This document shows positions 42,302 through 53,560 of a stretch of DNA of 64,000 nucleotides, one piece after another. The notes under the pieces were generated by a model. The model did not search any database. It was not told where the DNA came from and worked only from the letters and a program-made list of their open reading frames with translations. Source of the stretch: Bolinopsis microptera (taxonomy: Eukaryota > Ctenophora > Tentaculata > Lobata > Bolinopsidae); NCBI RefSeq assembly GCF_026151205.1, contig NC_087072.1:8863669-8927668 (forward strand), read 5' to 3'. The first letter of the stretch is position 1, and every line of letters begins with the position of its first letter. The position numbers and the translations under genes are program-made.

Positions 42302-45300
42302 TTATATCCTCCATAAGCGTGAATCCTCAGCGTTAACCAGGAGTACTTGAGACGGATACCTCTCCAGAGTGATGAAGCACACACAACCCACAAGACAGGT
42401 CACTGCTAGGATCCCTAGTTGGAAGGGTAGCAGTAGGTGACCACAATACAGGAACGCGACTGCGCTTGTTGTGCACTTTACAAAATTATAAACTCCAAAC
42501 GCTGGTGCCGGGTTCTCCTCAAATATGGTACCTGTGAAATGATAGCAATTTAATTTCAAGCATATTAGGGTGCAATTCTAAAGGAATATATTGAAATGTC
42601 TGCCAGGTTACATTCCAATCGGTTCTGCGGACGATATTTTTAATTCTTTTTGGGTGCGTATGGGGTCATATTTCACAAATCTTTCCACGCCAAAATTCTG
42701 CACGATAAACTTACTGAGAGCAGCGTAAATAGAGACACAGAATCCACCGTCTCCTAGACCTAGCATAACCCCCATCGCCATGGTGAGGTAAATGTTGCTA
42801 GGGATTATCGGGTTATCTGCTGCTATTGAAGCCTGGGTGAAATCGGCACGTTCAATATTTATTTTATTTAAATGTATCCTATAAAAAACGTTTTGACTCA
42901 GTAATGAATAATACTCTATTTCTGTTCCAACGGCGCTGGGTAGAGAAAATAACATTTCAGTATTTATTGAAATGGTGAAGGTGAACGTGAAATGAGACTG
43001 ACTGTGGTAGTAGCTGCATCGAATGGGAAGCTGATAAAGGCGAGATAGTACAGACAACAGTTGATAACAGTACTGCACATTATTACTCCGTGTCTCCCTA
43101 TGTTACTCGTCAATCTCCCCCAGATAAACCTGTAATATGGACTCTACTATAGCAAACTCAACTATAGCAAACTCAACTATAGCAAACTCAACTATAGTAA
43201 ACTCAACTATAGTAAACTTAACTATAGCAAACTCAACTATAGTAAACTCAACTATAGAAAACTCAACTATTGTAAATGACGAATCGTCAGGTGAGTGGTC
43301 AGGACGTGTTCAAAGAACAATCAGACAAACAATGTGAACCTGAATTCGAATTATACATCATAAATGTTTTATTGCTAATTCGAACACAATTACACGAGAA
43401 TTTAATCTCATTGCTGCACTGTTTCTTTGTAACATCCATCATCGAAATGATACTTCAAGTACCATCTAGCAATATTTAAAAAACACTCTGTTTTAAACTT
43501 TATTATAACAATAAAATGTTTTGCCACTTAAATTAATCAAATGAAACCCAAGACGGAACCGACAACCTACCCTGCACTGATTTCTCCTATACCGGTACAC
43601 ATTCCACCCAGTGCCATGTAACTCCTATCAGGATATACGTTTCCAATAACAGTGGTAAACACTGAGGTCCAGAAATTCTCGGAAACCCCTGAGAGAAACT
43701 GAGAGAAACTGATATATTTTGAATGATCCAAAGATAGTAGTGCCGTTCTGCTCAGAGTGTGTTTGATTTAAAGAGATAAAGAAAGACATTAAGTTGAAGA
43801 CATACAGAGTTGGCATGATAATAACTTTTGTTGGAGTATCATGACCATGTATGGATATTAAGTATTAACCCCTACTTAAATAAACAAATTCGTTTAAATT
43901 ACCCGCAAAAATGATAGGTGCGTAGAGAAAGCCCATCTGCCATGTTTTGCAGAATTTGGCAGCATTAATGATAGGCTGAAGAACAGACTGTGGCTCTGTC
44001 ACTACTCCATAACTAGACTCCTCTTTGTCTTCCACCTGCTGATGTCAACGTTAAATCACAGATCAATGACTGGACATTTTAAACAATCTAACTTATTTGT
44101 TTAAAATGATACACAAGGCAAGCTAATATGAGGATAAGTAAAAGATGAGTTACCGGAGTTCCAGAGGGAGCTAACAAGAGGAAACAACACATTCCAATAG
44201 CACAGAACACTCCTAGCACCAGATATATCACGTGACGTTGAGCATCACTTATCTTCTCAGAGTTTCCTGGTGATAAAACCTTGTAAGAGCTATAAAATCA
44301 AGAGTTTATGAATAACACATACGAAAATGGAAATTAATTAGATTAGAATTAATTAAGATGCACAAGAAGAGTCAGTAACTTTAATTCTAATTTTCTAAAC
44401 GCTTGAAGAAATCGTTAACTAGCATCCTTTTTCTCCAAACGTGTACAATTTTTACAGGAATCAACGTTATCTAACCTAGGTAAAAGTAGAGGAAGAAGTT
44501 TCCCAACAACATGCTAGTGCAGTACCAAGACCAGAAAATTCCGGTGTTTTTAGCCTTGGTGTCACCTGGTGAGTTCTTTGCTATCACCTGGAAAAGGTGA
44601 TGTTGGTATGATCATACGGGAGGCAAATTGTGGGTCAAATGCTCTTGATCCTTTAAACAGAAGAGAAAAAGCTTAGACTCCCAACAGCCAGCTAAACGTT
44701 GACCCCCCCCCCCCTCCCCAATGTCGACGCCTTAAGGGGGCCGGGGGGGGTCTTCATCAAAATTCTCTCGAAATCGACTTTATAGTTGTTTCTGATAGAG
44801 GGGAGTGATATCTTTCAGCTGCTTTTGGTCCCATGGAAAAATATTGTTCCTAGCCGAAATTATCGCTGGTCAAAGGTCAGCACTTATGTGTAATTGTATT
44901 GCGCGAGCGATTTTCAATCGCGCGTTCTGAAAATCGAGTCTAAAAATCTATCTCCTCCTACATTTTTTGAGCAATCACCCTCAAACTTTCAGGATATGTT
45001 CTTAGGATCAGTAAGAAGAGAACTCTAGAGCCAGAATTTTGAGATAGGCCTTTAAAGATTTTTAATTCGATTTTGAAATTCTTGGACCTTAATTTTTAGA
45101 GGTCCAAGAATTTCAAAATCGGATTAAAAATCTTTAAAGGCCTATCTCAAAATTCTGGCTCTAGAGTTCTCTTCTTACTGATCCAAACAACATATCCTGA
45201 AAGTTTGAGGGTGATTGCTCAAAAAATGTAGAAGTTAGATTTTTAGACTCGATTTTCAGACCGCGCGATTGAAAATCGCTCGTGCAATACAATTACACAT

Positions 45301-46516
45301 AAGCGCTGACCTTTGACCAGCGATAATTTCGGCTAGGAACAATATTTTTCCATGGGACCAAAAGCAGCTGATAGATATCACTCCCCTCTATCAGAAACAA
45401 CTATAAAGTCGATTTCGAGAGAATTTTGATGAAGACCCCCCCCCCGGCCCCCTTAACAGTTGGATTGGAGATTCTGCAATCAAAGACTTTGTATTCTGTG
45501 AGAATGTATGGTTATTACTTATTACCATTTCACAATAGTAAGAGCATCACAAATATGCGGGTAGACACAGATATTTATGAACAAACAGACAAACCTCTCC
45601 ATTGGCAGTCCAGAGAACACCTCCCCCAGCACCCACTAGAACAGTCAAAGTAAACAAAGACCAGAGATAAGGGTTTACTAAGGAGAACAAGATCGCAATG
45701 TATGGAATTGCGGACAGGAAAAGGGAAATTCTACAGCCTGTTGAACGGAAGATGGTTATACCATTTACACATAATTCTCATTTACCTAGGTGCTACATGT
45801 AAATTGTATATTTTACCTTAGAAAATAGAACCAATAATTGGTTATGATAGAGTGTATCAGATATTGCAATTTGTTGATCTTGAAATAAAAAAGGAGATTC
45901 ATATCTTCTAATTTGATTTATTTAACAGGTTTTAACAAACCTAGTTTATTGACGACAGCTGGAGCGAACCAGTTAGCTAGACCCAAGCAACCGTAGGTAA
46001 GGGACAGAGCGTAGAACCCTGCGCAGTATTAGTATTTCTGAACGTTTGTGAAAGATGTTTAACAACTTAGGTATATCAAGAATGTAAAGGAATAGTGTAC
46101 TAGAACCAAATTACAGGCAAGCTAAATTGTTTAAGTTGACTAAATGAGATCGGACCGATTACTTTTCGGCAACTGTGGAGTGACCAGGTTTCTTGGTCAT
46201 TTCCCCATCTTGTTCTTGGTGACGAAGTTACCATTTTTCATTGTAAAAAGGCGAGCCACAGACTTGTAGTATTTCATAATCTTAATTGTGACCACGATAT
46301 ATTTTATACTTTTTCAGATTTATTCAATTTCAATTAATAACGTGTAATCAGGACAAGTTTCTGTTTTATACGGAAGTCACCTGTTTTGCCGTCAATGCCA
46401 TGCCTGTTGAAGTCCTTGAAGACAATGACCTCAATGAAGGAGGCTGTAAAGGTGGCGGAGAAGATGAACATGAAGCCCACCCCCATGATATGGATATTGT
46501 AGAGGTTCTTGTGCAT
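42302..46516 (-). CDS. MFSD11/UNC93-like transporter, array copy 2
   Basis: Exons 46516-46381, 46018-45941, 45737-45595, 44587-44476, 44266-44154, 44035-43903, 43688-43571, 43129-43003, 42832-42715 and 42531-42302 join in phase to 435 residues. The family signatures are as in the neighbours (NIHIMGVGFMFIFSA, GGGVLWTANGE, NTGIFWSWYCTS, LGLGDGGFCVSIY, PAPAFGVYNFVK). Exons 5, 8 and 10 are almost identical in DNA to those of copy 3, while others differ a good deal. At the exon 9/10 junction a Gly is replaced by Ser. Intron 3 carries a ~720-bp foldback palindrome and intron 7 a 15-bp minisatellite. A membrane transporter of unknown substrate. Confidence 0.93.
43139..43275. repeat. 15-bp minisatellite in intron 7 of transporter copy 2
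   Basis: About nine units of ACTATAGCAAACTCA (variants GTAAACTCA, GAAAACTCA) start ~10 bp from the acceptor of exon 8 (43129, minus strand), where a branch point and pyrimidine tract would be expected. Because the unit is 15 bp the plus strand reads as repeated NSTIA; this is not a gene. Confidence 0.92.
44732..45455. mobile_element. Foldback element, ~720-bp near-perfect palindrome
   Basis: The left arm (44732-45090) and right arm (45100-45455) are reverse complements with few mismatches, separated by only ~9 bp. The outer ends are TTAAGGGGGCCGGGGGGGG and its inverse; the centre is GGTCCAAGAATTTC. It lies in intron 3 of transporter copy 2. No transposase. Target duplications are not obvious. 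Confidence 0.93.
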
Positions 46517-47167
46517 CTAGTACAGCCGAGTGTTTAACAATTAGATAAATTATATTTCTTTGATAGACACACCTGTTTACTTTACGAAATAGATCCACAG
46601 ATTTTTTTGTTTATAAAATGACAAGAAAATACAGTATTATTTTAATTATCTAACAAAATAAATTATTTATCATTACACAAAAATTGTAAAATCTACATAT
46701 TAAGAAGTCAGCAGTAAAAACACCTCACCAAACAAAAAAACATATCGGACCTCTTTTTGTTAATGTAGGGCAAACTAATAAAAAGTCTTTTCAGCATGCC
46801 CCAAAACTATTACATGCTTAATTAAACAGTTCTGTCTTAAATCAAAACTTCAATAATTAGTTAACACAATTCCATAAAAACAGTTCAACTGTATCAGACT
46901 TTAATTTGAGCACATAACATACCAATTTACAATACTATATAACCTTAAAACAGAAGTCCAAAAAATATTTTACATAAAAGCTGAAAAATAAAAGCACAAA
47001 ATTAACATAACTACTATTCAACGAATCTCAGATCATGAATAATTTGTAGGACTGCATAACACAAATTCTTTGACCTGTCGAAATCATAACTGGCAAGCAC
47101 AGTTCACAGTGATCCAAGATCAACTTAAAAACGTCCAAACTTCCCGTTTACTTTTCCCTTGGTTCTA
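46517..47167. other. Spacer between transporter copies 2 and 3
   Basis: AT-rich sequence holding the copy 2 promoter and the copy 3 3' end. No exon or repeat is recognisable. Confidence 0.5.
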
Positions 47168-50142
47168 CTAATCCTGGTCATCCTCAGCGTTAACCAGGAG
47201 TACTTGAGACGGATACCTCTCCAGAATGATGAAGCACACACAACCCACAAGACAGGTCACTGCTAGGATCCCTAGTTGGAAGGGTAGCAGTAGGTGACCA
47301 CAATACAGGAACGCGGCTGCTCCTATCATGCTTTGTACGAACTTGAAGACTGCAAAAGCGGGCGCTGGTTTCTCCTCAAATATTGTACCTGTAAAGTTTT
47401 CACATTATATATGTGAAGGATCAGTCGATACATCTACAACTACCTGCTATACGACTCAAATAGGCAATGAATGTTATTGAGTCTTCGAACTTAACACACG
47501 GCCCATATTCAGCCAGTTGGAAAAGTATTAAAAATACTAACCTAGAGCAGTGTAGATAGAGACATTGAATCCTCCATCTCCTAGGCCCAACATAACTCCC
47601 ATAGCAAGGGTCAGGTAAATGTTGCTAGGGATTATCGGGTTTTCCTCTGCTACTGAAGCCTGGGAAAACAGTAGATCAAATGTTTGTCATACTTTCTTTA
47701 CTTCGGTATTCCGAAAAGGACCAGCATTTCTCAGGGATTGATGAGTGAATCCTCTACGTGTGAATAAAATTGAAAGTAGAATGAGACTGACTGTGGTAGT
47801 AGCTGCATCGAATGGGAAGCTGATAAAGGCGAGATAGTACAGACAACAGTTGATAACAGTACTGCACATTATGACTCCGTGTCTCCCTATCTTACTCGTC
47901 AATCTCCCCCAGATAAACCTGTAATAGAACAAAAATTAAAAAATTGTGTGATAAGAACTGTAACAAGTATAGAAATGCAAAGCTTTATTCGCGTATGTTT
48001 AAAGTTATTTGAGAAATTTCGCAATGTAGCGAGATGACGATTGGACAGTAAAGCCATTTCATTTTTCCTCATCATAATTGAACCTTTACACTTTGGCAGG
48101 TCAAGTGTCTGAGCTACTATGTACTTATGTACATTGACAAAATTGATAAAATTGTTATAACAAAAGATTGTAATAAATGTCATACCCAGCGCTGATTTCC
48201 CCGATTCCAGTGCAGATTCCACCCAGTGCAAGGTAACTACGATTGGGAAACACATTGCCAATAACTGTGATAAACACCGAACTCCAGAAATTAAGAGACA
48301 CTCCTTGGGAAATTTATTGGTAACTAAAACATAGGTTGAAAATAAAGCCATTCTCAAAATTGCAGCTAAGTAAGAAAGTTTTACTAAGAAGAGAGGGGGC
48401 CCAGGTGTTCCCTAGAAACCTTCTTATACATGTTCATTGTTGAACAATCAGTAATTGTACTATTTGTTAAATCCATAGATTTACCATTTCTCAGAAAACT
48501 AACCTGTGAAAATGATGGGTCCGTACAGGAATCCCATTTGCCATGTTTTGCAGAATTTGACAGCATCAATTATCGGACGAAGGATGGATTGTGACTCTAC
48601 GACCAACTCGTCTTCTGCCTCCTCTTCGACTTCTGACTTTGAGGAAAATACGGTTCATGATTGTTGAACTTCACAGCAAACAAGACATTGTTAAAGAAGT
48701 TAAAATTGTTTATGCAAATATGTAAAACATGTGATCATATCAAAGTTAGTGAAATGAGATGCTAACCTCAGTTCCAGAGGGAGCTAACAAGAGGAAACAA
48801 CACATTCCAATAGCACAGAACACTCCTAGCACCAGGTATATCACGTGACGTTGAGCATCACTTATCTTCTCAGAGTTTCCTGGTGATAACATTTGTATTC
48901 AATTGTGCCCCAAACGTTAAATTTATAAAGCATTCAGTACTTTTCGTTATAATTTTCTAAACGCTTGAAGGAATGTTAACTAGCATCATTTTTTCACCAA
49001 ACGTGTACAATTTTTACAGGAATTAACGTTTTCTAACCTAGGTAAAAGTAGAGAAAGATGTTTCCCAACAACATGCTTGAGTTGAACCAAGACCAGAAAA
49101 TTCCGGTGTTTTTAGCCTTGGTGTCACCTGGTGAGTTCTTTGCTATCACCTGAAAAGAAGATCATCTGTGTGGTCATTTGGTGGGTTGTTGAAAGTGCAT
49201 TATATACCGCTCTATGCATGAAATCTAGCTTTATATATTTTATCCATTCAAATTATAGTATTAATCTCGGACTATAGAAAACTGTCGGAAGAATATTTAT
49301 TGACCTCTAAATACAACTAACCATAATATGTTTATGAAGTTTAACAAACAAAAATCAACGAAACTAACCTCTCCATTAGCAGTCCAGATGACACCCCCTC
49401 CAGCACCCAGTAGGGCAGAAAACGTGTAGACAGACCAAAGGTAGGGGTTTATCATGGAGAATATAAACCCGGTGTATGGTACAGCAGACAGGAACAGAGA
49501 CATCTTACAACCTGAAGTGAGTGGATCTCAAGATGATTCAGGGATACTTAGATACAAAACACAATAATTACATTGCAAACGGTGGGGATAGGAGTATAAA
49601 TGTGTTCTTGAGATATCAGCAAGATAGAATTTGGAGGAATGATAATATTATAACCAAATATGTGTAAAATAAGTAGTTAGAAGTGAAGTTAATGATGACA
49701 AACCGAGTTTGTTGACGATTGCAGGAGAAAACCAGTTAGCTAGACCAAGACAGACGTAGATAATAGCCAAGCTGTAAAACCCTGCATAGTGAGTAATTAA
49801 AAATTATATTAATTGTCAATCATTTTGACTTGAATGATAAGCAATAATAGCTGATTGAGGATGGACTTATGGCGAATTTGTGTTTTCATAAACAGATTAG
49901 AATTGAGGAGATTGTGAATTCTTAACCTCAGGGTCCACCTAACTTCAGATTATAAACTTCAAGTTTCAGTGATAAAAACAAAATCAGACAGGAGTGAGAA
50001 GATTACCTGTTTTGCCTCCGATCCCATTCTTGTCGAAGTCTTTAAAGACAATAGATTCAATGAAGGAGGCAGTTATGAACGCAGAGAATACGAACATAAA
50101 ACCCACCCCAAGGATGTGAATATTGTAGAGATTCTTGTTCAT
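47168..50142 (-). CDS. MFSD11/UNC93-like transporter, array copy 3
   Basis: Exons 50142-50007, 49781-49704, 49511-49369, 49149-49038, 48879-48767, 48636-48504, 48303-48186, 47918-47792, 47659-47542 and 47388-47168 join in phase to 432 residues. Landmarks: NIHILGVGFMFVFSA, GGGVIWTANGE, NTGIFWSWFNSS, an acidic central loop EVEEEAEDELVVES, LGLGDGGFNVSIY and PAPAFAVFKFVQS. Twelve-helix MFS fold of the MFSD11 family; substrate unknown. Exon sizes equal those of copy 2 except exon 10, so the two arose from a ten-exon ancestor. All splice sites are GT-AG. Confidence 0.93.
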
Positions 50143-50772
50143 CTATAGTTGGGTTTTTTTGTCAAAAAATGAACAGTTAGAATATGTCATTTCTTTGATT
50201 ACATATTACTTATATGTATTAGATGTAATGGTATAAATTATGATAACTTCATAGCATTAGTGATTGTTCAATTCATTTTTGTACTTCAGGATTGCACAAT
50301 TATAAACAATAATACGATATTTTAAGTCTGAAGAAATTTCATTGTCAAGTCTTTAAAAACATACACAATATTATATTAATTATACAGAAATATACTTACA
50401 TAATATATTATAACAATATGACGAAGAAGAAAAAAATTGTTGTACGAGGTCGTTTCATTTCGTTAATCGAACAGTTTGCTCTAAGAATAGAGTCTACTGG
50501 CTGATGTCCCTAACTCGCGACTAAAGATAAGACAAGGTCCACATCCACCTGTACCAGCTCTAATTAAGTGTTAATTATATCCCCGCGGCAGCACTGTTGT
50601 TAATCATCACGGGACTAACAACAATGATTCCTGGACAGTTTATTACCACGGAGACGGATAATGAAAGGGAGAGCGTCATCTAATGATGATAAGATGGCAA
50701 TAAATTGCCAGGCACGGTGTGTTTTAATTATAAGAACCCTCGTACTGAACTAGCAAACAAAAGTACTGAACT
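50143..50772. other. Divergent spacer between transporter copy 3 and galectin-like gene
   Basis: A head-to-head arrangement: promoters of the minus-strand transporter and the plus-strand galectin-like gene must lie within ~630 bp. A GC-richer patch (TCCCCGCGGCAGCACTG) lies at about 50580. No defined promoter element is convincing. Confidence 0.5.
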
Positions 50773-51430
50773 ATGTATTTAAGGAATTATTTCATAATAG
50801 CACCACCAAATTTCGGCCCGATGGTTTTAGTATTGGTATGTTGTTTTGCTAAGCATAAATCTGTGACACCAATGTTACTATCAGTTGTATTATGTGCGTT
50901 TATTGGTCTGGGAGAATCAGCACGTTTTCTGAAAGTCCCATTGCTGATTGACATGACACAGTCAATATTCCCTGTTCATGTGGGAACAGTCTTCCTGTTC
51001 ACCGGAGTTTATAGGAGTGCACCCTCCAGTAGGGACAAAGAAACTAGTGAAAATCCCTCCAGTAATGAAAAAGCAACGATGAAGCTGTCTGATTTAGCAA
51101 ATAATCGGCTGTTCCATTTCCAACTAAGGTTTAATGAGACAGAAGAAACTTACAAAGGGGAGTTAGATTACATAACACTCTCGAGCAAGTACAATGATGT
51201 TTGGAATAGAACGTATTGTCGTTTCCCGATGGATCTGGAAGATGATCTAGATATGACAATCCTCATACAAGTCACAGAGCATCACTACGAAGTCCTCATT
51301 AACGGAGTGAAGTTGACAGAGTCCATGGTGAATAACCGAGACAACGTGGAGTATTTCAAGACCAAGAAATTAAAAGTATACGGTTCTCCCAACTTCATTT
51401 TCAAGACTGCTGTGCATATGATAAAGATCG
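50773..51430 (+). CDS. Galectin-like domain protein, first exon(s)
   Basis: A jelly-roll galectin domain is recognisable: LFHFQLRF in place of HFNPRF (His and Arg kept), TLSSKYNDVWNRTY with the stacking Trp, FPMDLEDDLDMTILIQ, HHYEVLINGVKL and KLKVYGSPNF. The usual Glu/Arg after the Trp is not conserved, so sugar binding may differ. Upstream lies a hydrophobic stretch (MLLSVVLCAFIGLGES) that would be a signal peptide if translation starts at residue 34 (position 50872), unlike typical galectins, which are secreted without one. The frame runs into ATCG/GTAAGT, a good donor at 51430, so the true protein continues in a downstream exon that I could not find. Confidence 0.65.
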
Positions 51431-52338
51431 GTAAGTTATAAGTTTGTTAATAATCACTTGTCAAAATTACTCGATTAGCAGTGATAAGGTATTCTTTTAC
51501 TCTTATATGTGTGTTGATAAATTGGGCAATTTATCAGCACGCATTTAAGTAGTAATTTATTACCAAATGTTTAATTAGGTTTGAATATTATTATTTTAAC
51601 TGTTAAAAGATGAACCATGATCCTTGTGCAGACGTGAGTAGATGATACATTTGGCAAGTACATCTGGTAATGTATAACGCCACTCTTCGGGTTCTTGTTT
51701 ATACTTTTACTTACGATAATATGTGAAATTCAGCCAAAATCGGTGAACATCTTTACTATAACATCGAACTTAACACCAGTTCAATTATGCTAACATCAAA
51801 TTGAAGAATGATTAGCATCGCTTTTAAAATTTAATATCCCGATTCCCGGGGGACCCAAATTGAGACTTTTTTTGCATGGGTGGTGTAAAGTTGTAGTTAG
51901 AAAATAGTGTTATATTGGCTGTAAATACTACCTCCATTTGAAAGGAGCCTTCTTATTATACTCAGCTACTCTAAATTAAATTATAGAACTGCTGTAAACC
52001 AATTTGACACGGCTGACAGCTGTTTCTGTGCGTCTTTTTTTAGTGAAGACACAGTTACTACAGCGGGGAAATTCTATTTTAACTTTACAACCCCTTAGTT
52101 CGAAATATTAGTCATACTATTAGCATATCATAATGCAATGGAAACATATTAAGTATTGTGTTAATGTGGTTTAAGGAATAAAACCCAGTAGACGTCAATG
52201 GACCTAACACCCTTGCATTGTTCTTCAGTGAGAATTGCTTGATTAGTAGTCCATCTGACTGGATCAGGGAACATATTATTTAAGGGCCGAGCTAGATCAT
52301 GAGGTATCATTACAGACCAACACAAACTTACAGACAAA
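51431..52338. other. Spacer or intron downstream of the galectin-like exon
   Basis: No continuation exon could be fixed. Near 52270 TTATTTAAGG may be a TATA-like element for the ShKT gene that starts at 52339. Confidence 0.45.
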
Positions 52339-53007
52339 ATGAAGATCTTCTTCGTCCTATTCCTTGTCGGAGCTACTATGGCTGAGGAGTCCACTCCTGG
52401 CTGCAAAGATACTCATCCAGCCTGCCACGTTGAATGGTGCAAAGAAGGGGACTACATTGCTGAGGAGTACTGCCAGAAGACATGTGGTGCGTGTACTGTT
52501 GAAGTACTTCTACGATCCGACGATGAAAAACTTTCACCCCCTGAGCCTGGCTGCAAAGATACTCATCCAGCCTGCCACGTTGAATGGTGCAAAGAAGGGG
52601 ACTACATTGCTGAGGAGTACTGCCAGAAGACATGTGGTGCGTGTACTGTTGAAGTACTTCTACGATCCGACGATGACAAACCTTCACCCCCTGAGCCTGG
52701 CTGCAAAGATACTCATCCAGCCTGCCACGTTGAATGGTGCAAAGAAGGGGACTACATTGCTGAGGAGTACTGCCAGAAGACATGTGGTGCGTGTACTGTT
52801 GAAGTACTTCTACGATCCGACGATGAAAAACTTCACCCCCTGAGCCTGGCTGCAAAGATACTCATCCAGCCTGCCACGTTGAATGGTGCAAAGAAGGGGA
52901 CTACATTGCTGAGGAGTACTGCCAGAAGACATGTGGTGCGTGTACTGTGTAAACTAACATGTCTTAGTTTGCCCTTAACAATTCGTAAAATTGCAATTTA
53001 TCATTAA
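52339..53007 (+). CDS. Secreted ShKT-repeat protein, fourth repeat frameshifted
   Basis: A signal peptide (MKIFFVLFLVGATMA) is followed by three almost identical ShKT domains, each with the six-cysteine pattern C-x6-C-x4-C-x10-C-x3-C-x2-C, joined by acidic TVEVLLRSDDxK linkers. ShKT domains form small disulphide-locked modules that occur in anemone potassium-channel toxins, metalloproteases and other secreted proteins; which role applies is not decidable, and the channel-blocking Lys-Tyr pair is not evident. A fourth repeat unit is present in the DNA, but one base is missing in the linker before it (about 52831-52836), so the C-terminal ~60 residues are read out of frame without cysteines. 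It is a single exon. Confidence 0.88.
   Translation: MKIFFVLFLVGATMAEESTPGCKDTHPACHVEWCKEGDYIAEEYCQKTCGACTVEVLLRSDDEKLSPPEPGCKDTHPACHVEWCKEGDYIAEEYCQKTCGACTVEVLLRSDDDKPSPPEPGCKDTHPACHVEWCKEGDYIAEEYCQKTCGACTVEVLLRSDDEKLHPLSLAAKILIQPATLNGAKKGTTLLRSTARRHVVRVLCKLTCLSLPLTIRKIAIYH
52396..52952 (+). repeat. 150-bp coding tandem repeat, four units
   Basis: Units begin at 52396, 52546, 52696 and 52845 (spacing 150, 150, 149). They are nearly identical in DNA, including third codon positions, so expansion or homogenisation was recent. The third spacing is one base short, causing the frameshift in the ShKT gene. Confidence 0.95.
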
Positions 53008-53230
53008 TTGCCTTGCATTTTAATATCTGTCGTTTTATTTGACATGTTGAACAACAATAATTATCACGGTCGGGCAAAATCAAAATTTACATTGAACTGT
53101 ATAAAGATCCAAATTTCTATCCATGGAATCGCTACTGAATTTTTTACCCATATGCACAAATCAGTTTTCAGACGGTTGGGATCATGATATGGTCATTTTT
53201 CATGTCTGCGACAACAAAATTGAAGATGAC

Positions 53231-53560
53231 TAACCTATGTAAAAGTAGAGAAACACATTTCAGGGCAGCATGCTTGTGTTGAACCAAAACCAGCAAATGT
53301 AGGTATTTTAGCTTTGGTGTCACCTTGTCAGGACAGAGCTACTCAGCTATTGAACACAACTCTTACTGAGTTCCTTTCTCGTACTAAACAAGGCTGACAA
53401 AGTATGAAACAAAATTAGACACACACACACTCAGTCACCCACCAACATACAAACCTCTCCGTTAGCAGTCCAGATGACATCCCTTCCAGCACCAAACAGG
53501 GCAGAAAAGTGTAGACGGATCAAACGTATGGTTTGTCATGCTGAATATAAATCAGGTGTA
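53231..53560 (-). pseudogene. Relic of a fourth MFSD11-like copy
   Basis: Two blocks match exons 4 and 3 of the transporters on the minus strand: 53231-53330 (GGTGACACCAA..., equivalent to GDTKAKNTGIFWSW, now frameshifted) and about 53452-53560 (VIWTANGE still readable, then a frame break and a stop). Exon order and orientation are right for a copy upstream of copy 3; the other eight exons are gone. Confidence 0.85.

Noticed and set aside
43137-43337. Frame with NSTIA pentapeptide repeats
   Set aside because: It is the 15-bp intronic minisatellite read in frame; it lies in intron 7 of an antisense transporter gene.
52364-52855. 159-codon frames on both strands across the ShKT repeats
   Set aside because: Shadows caused by the 150-bp repeat (a multiple of three) lacking stops in other frames; the frame with signal peptide and cysteines is the gene.
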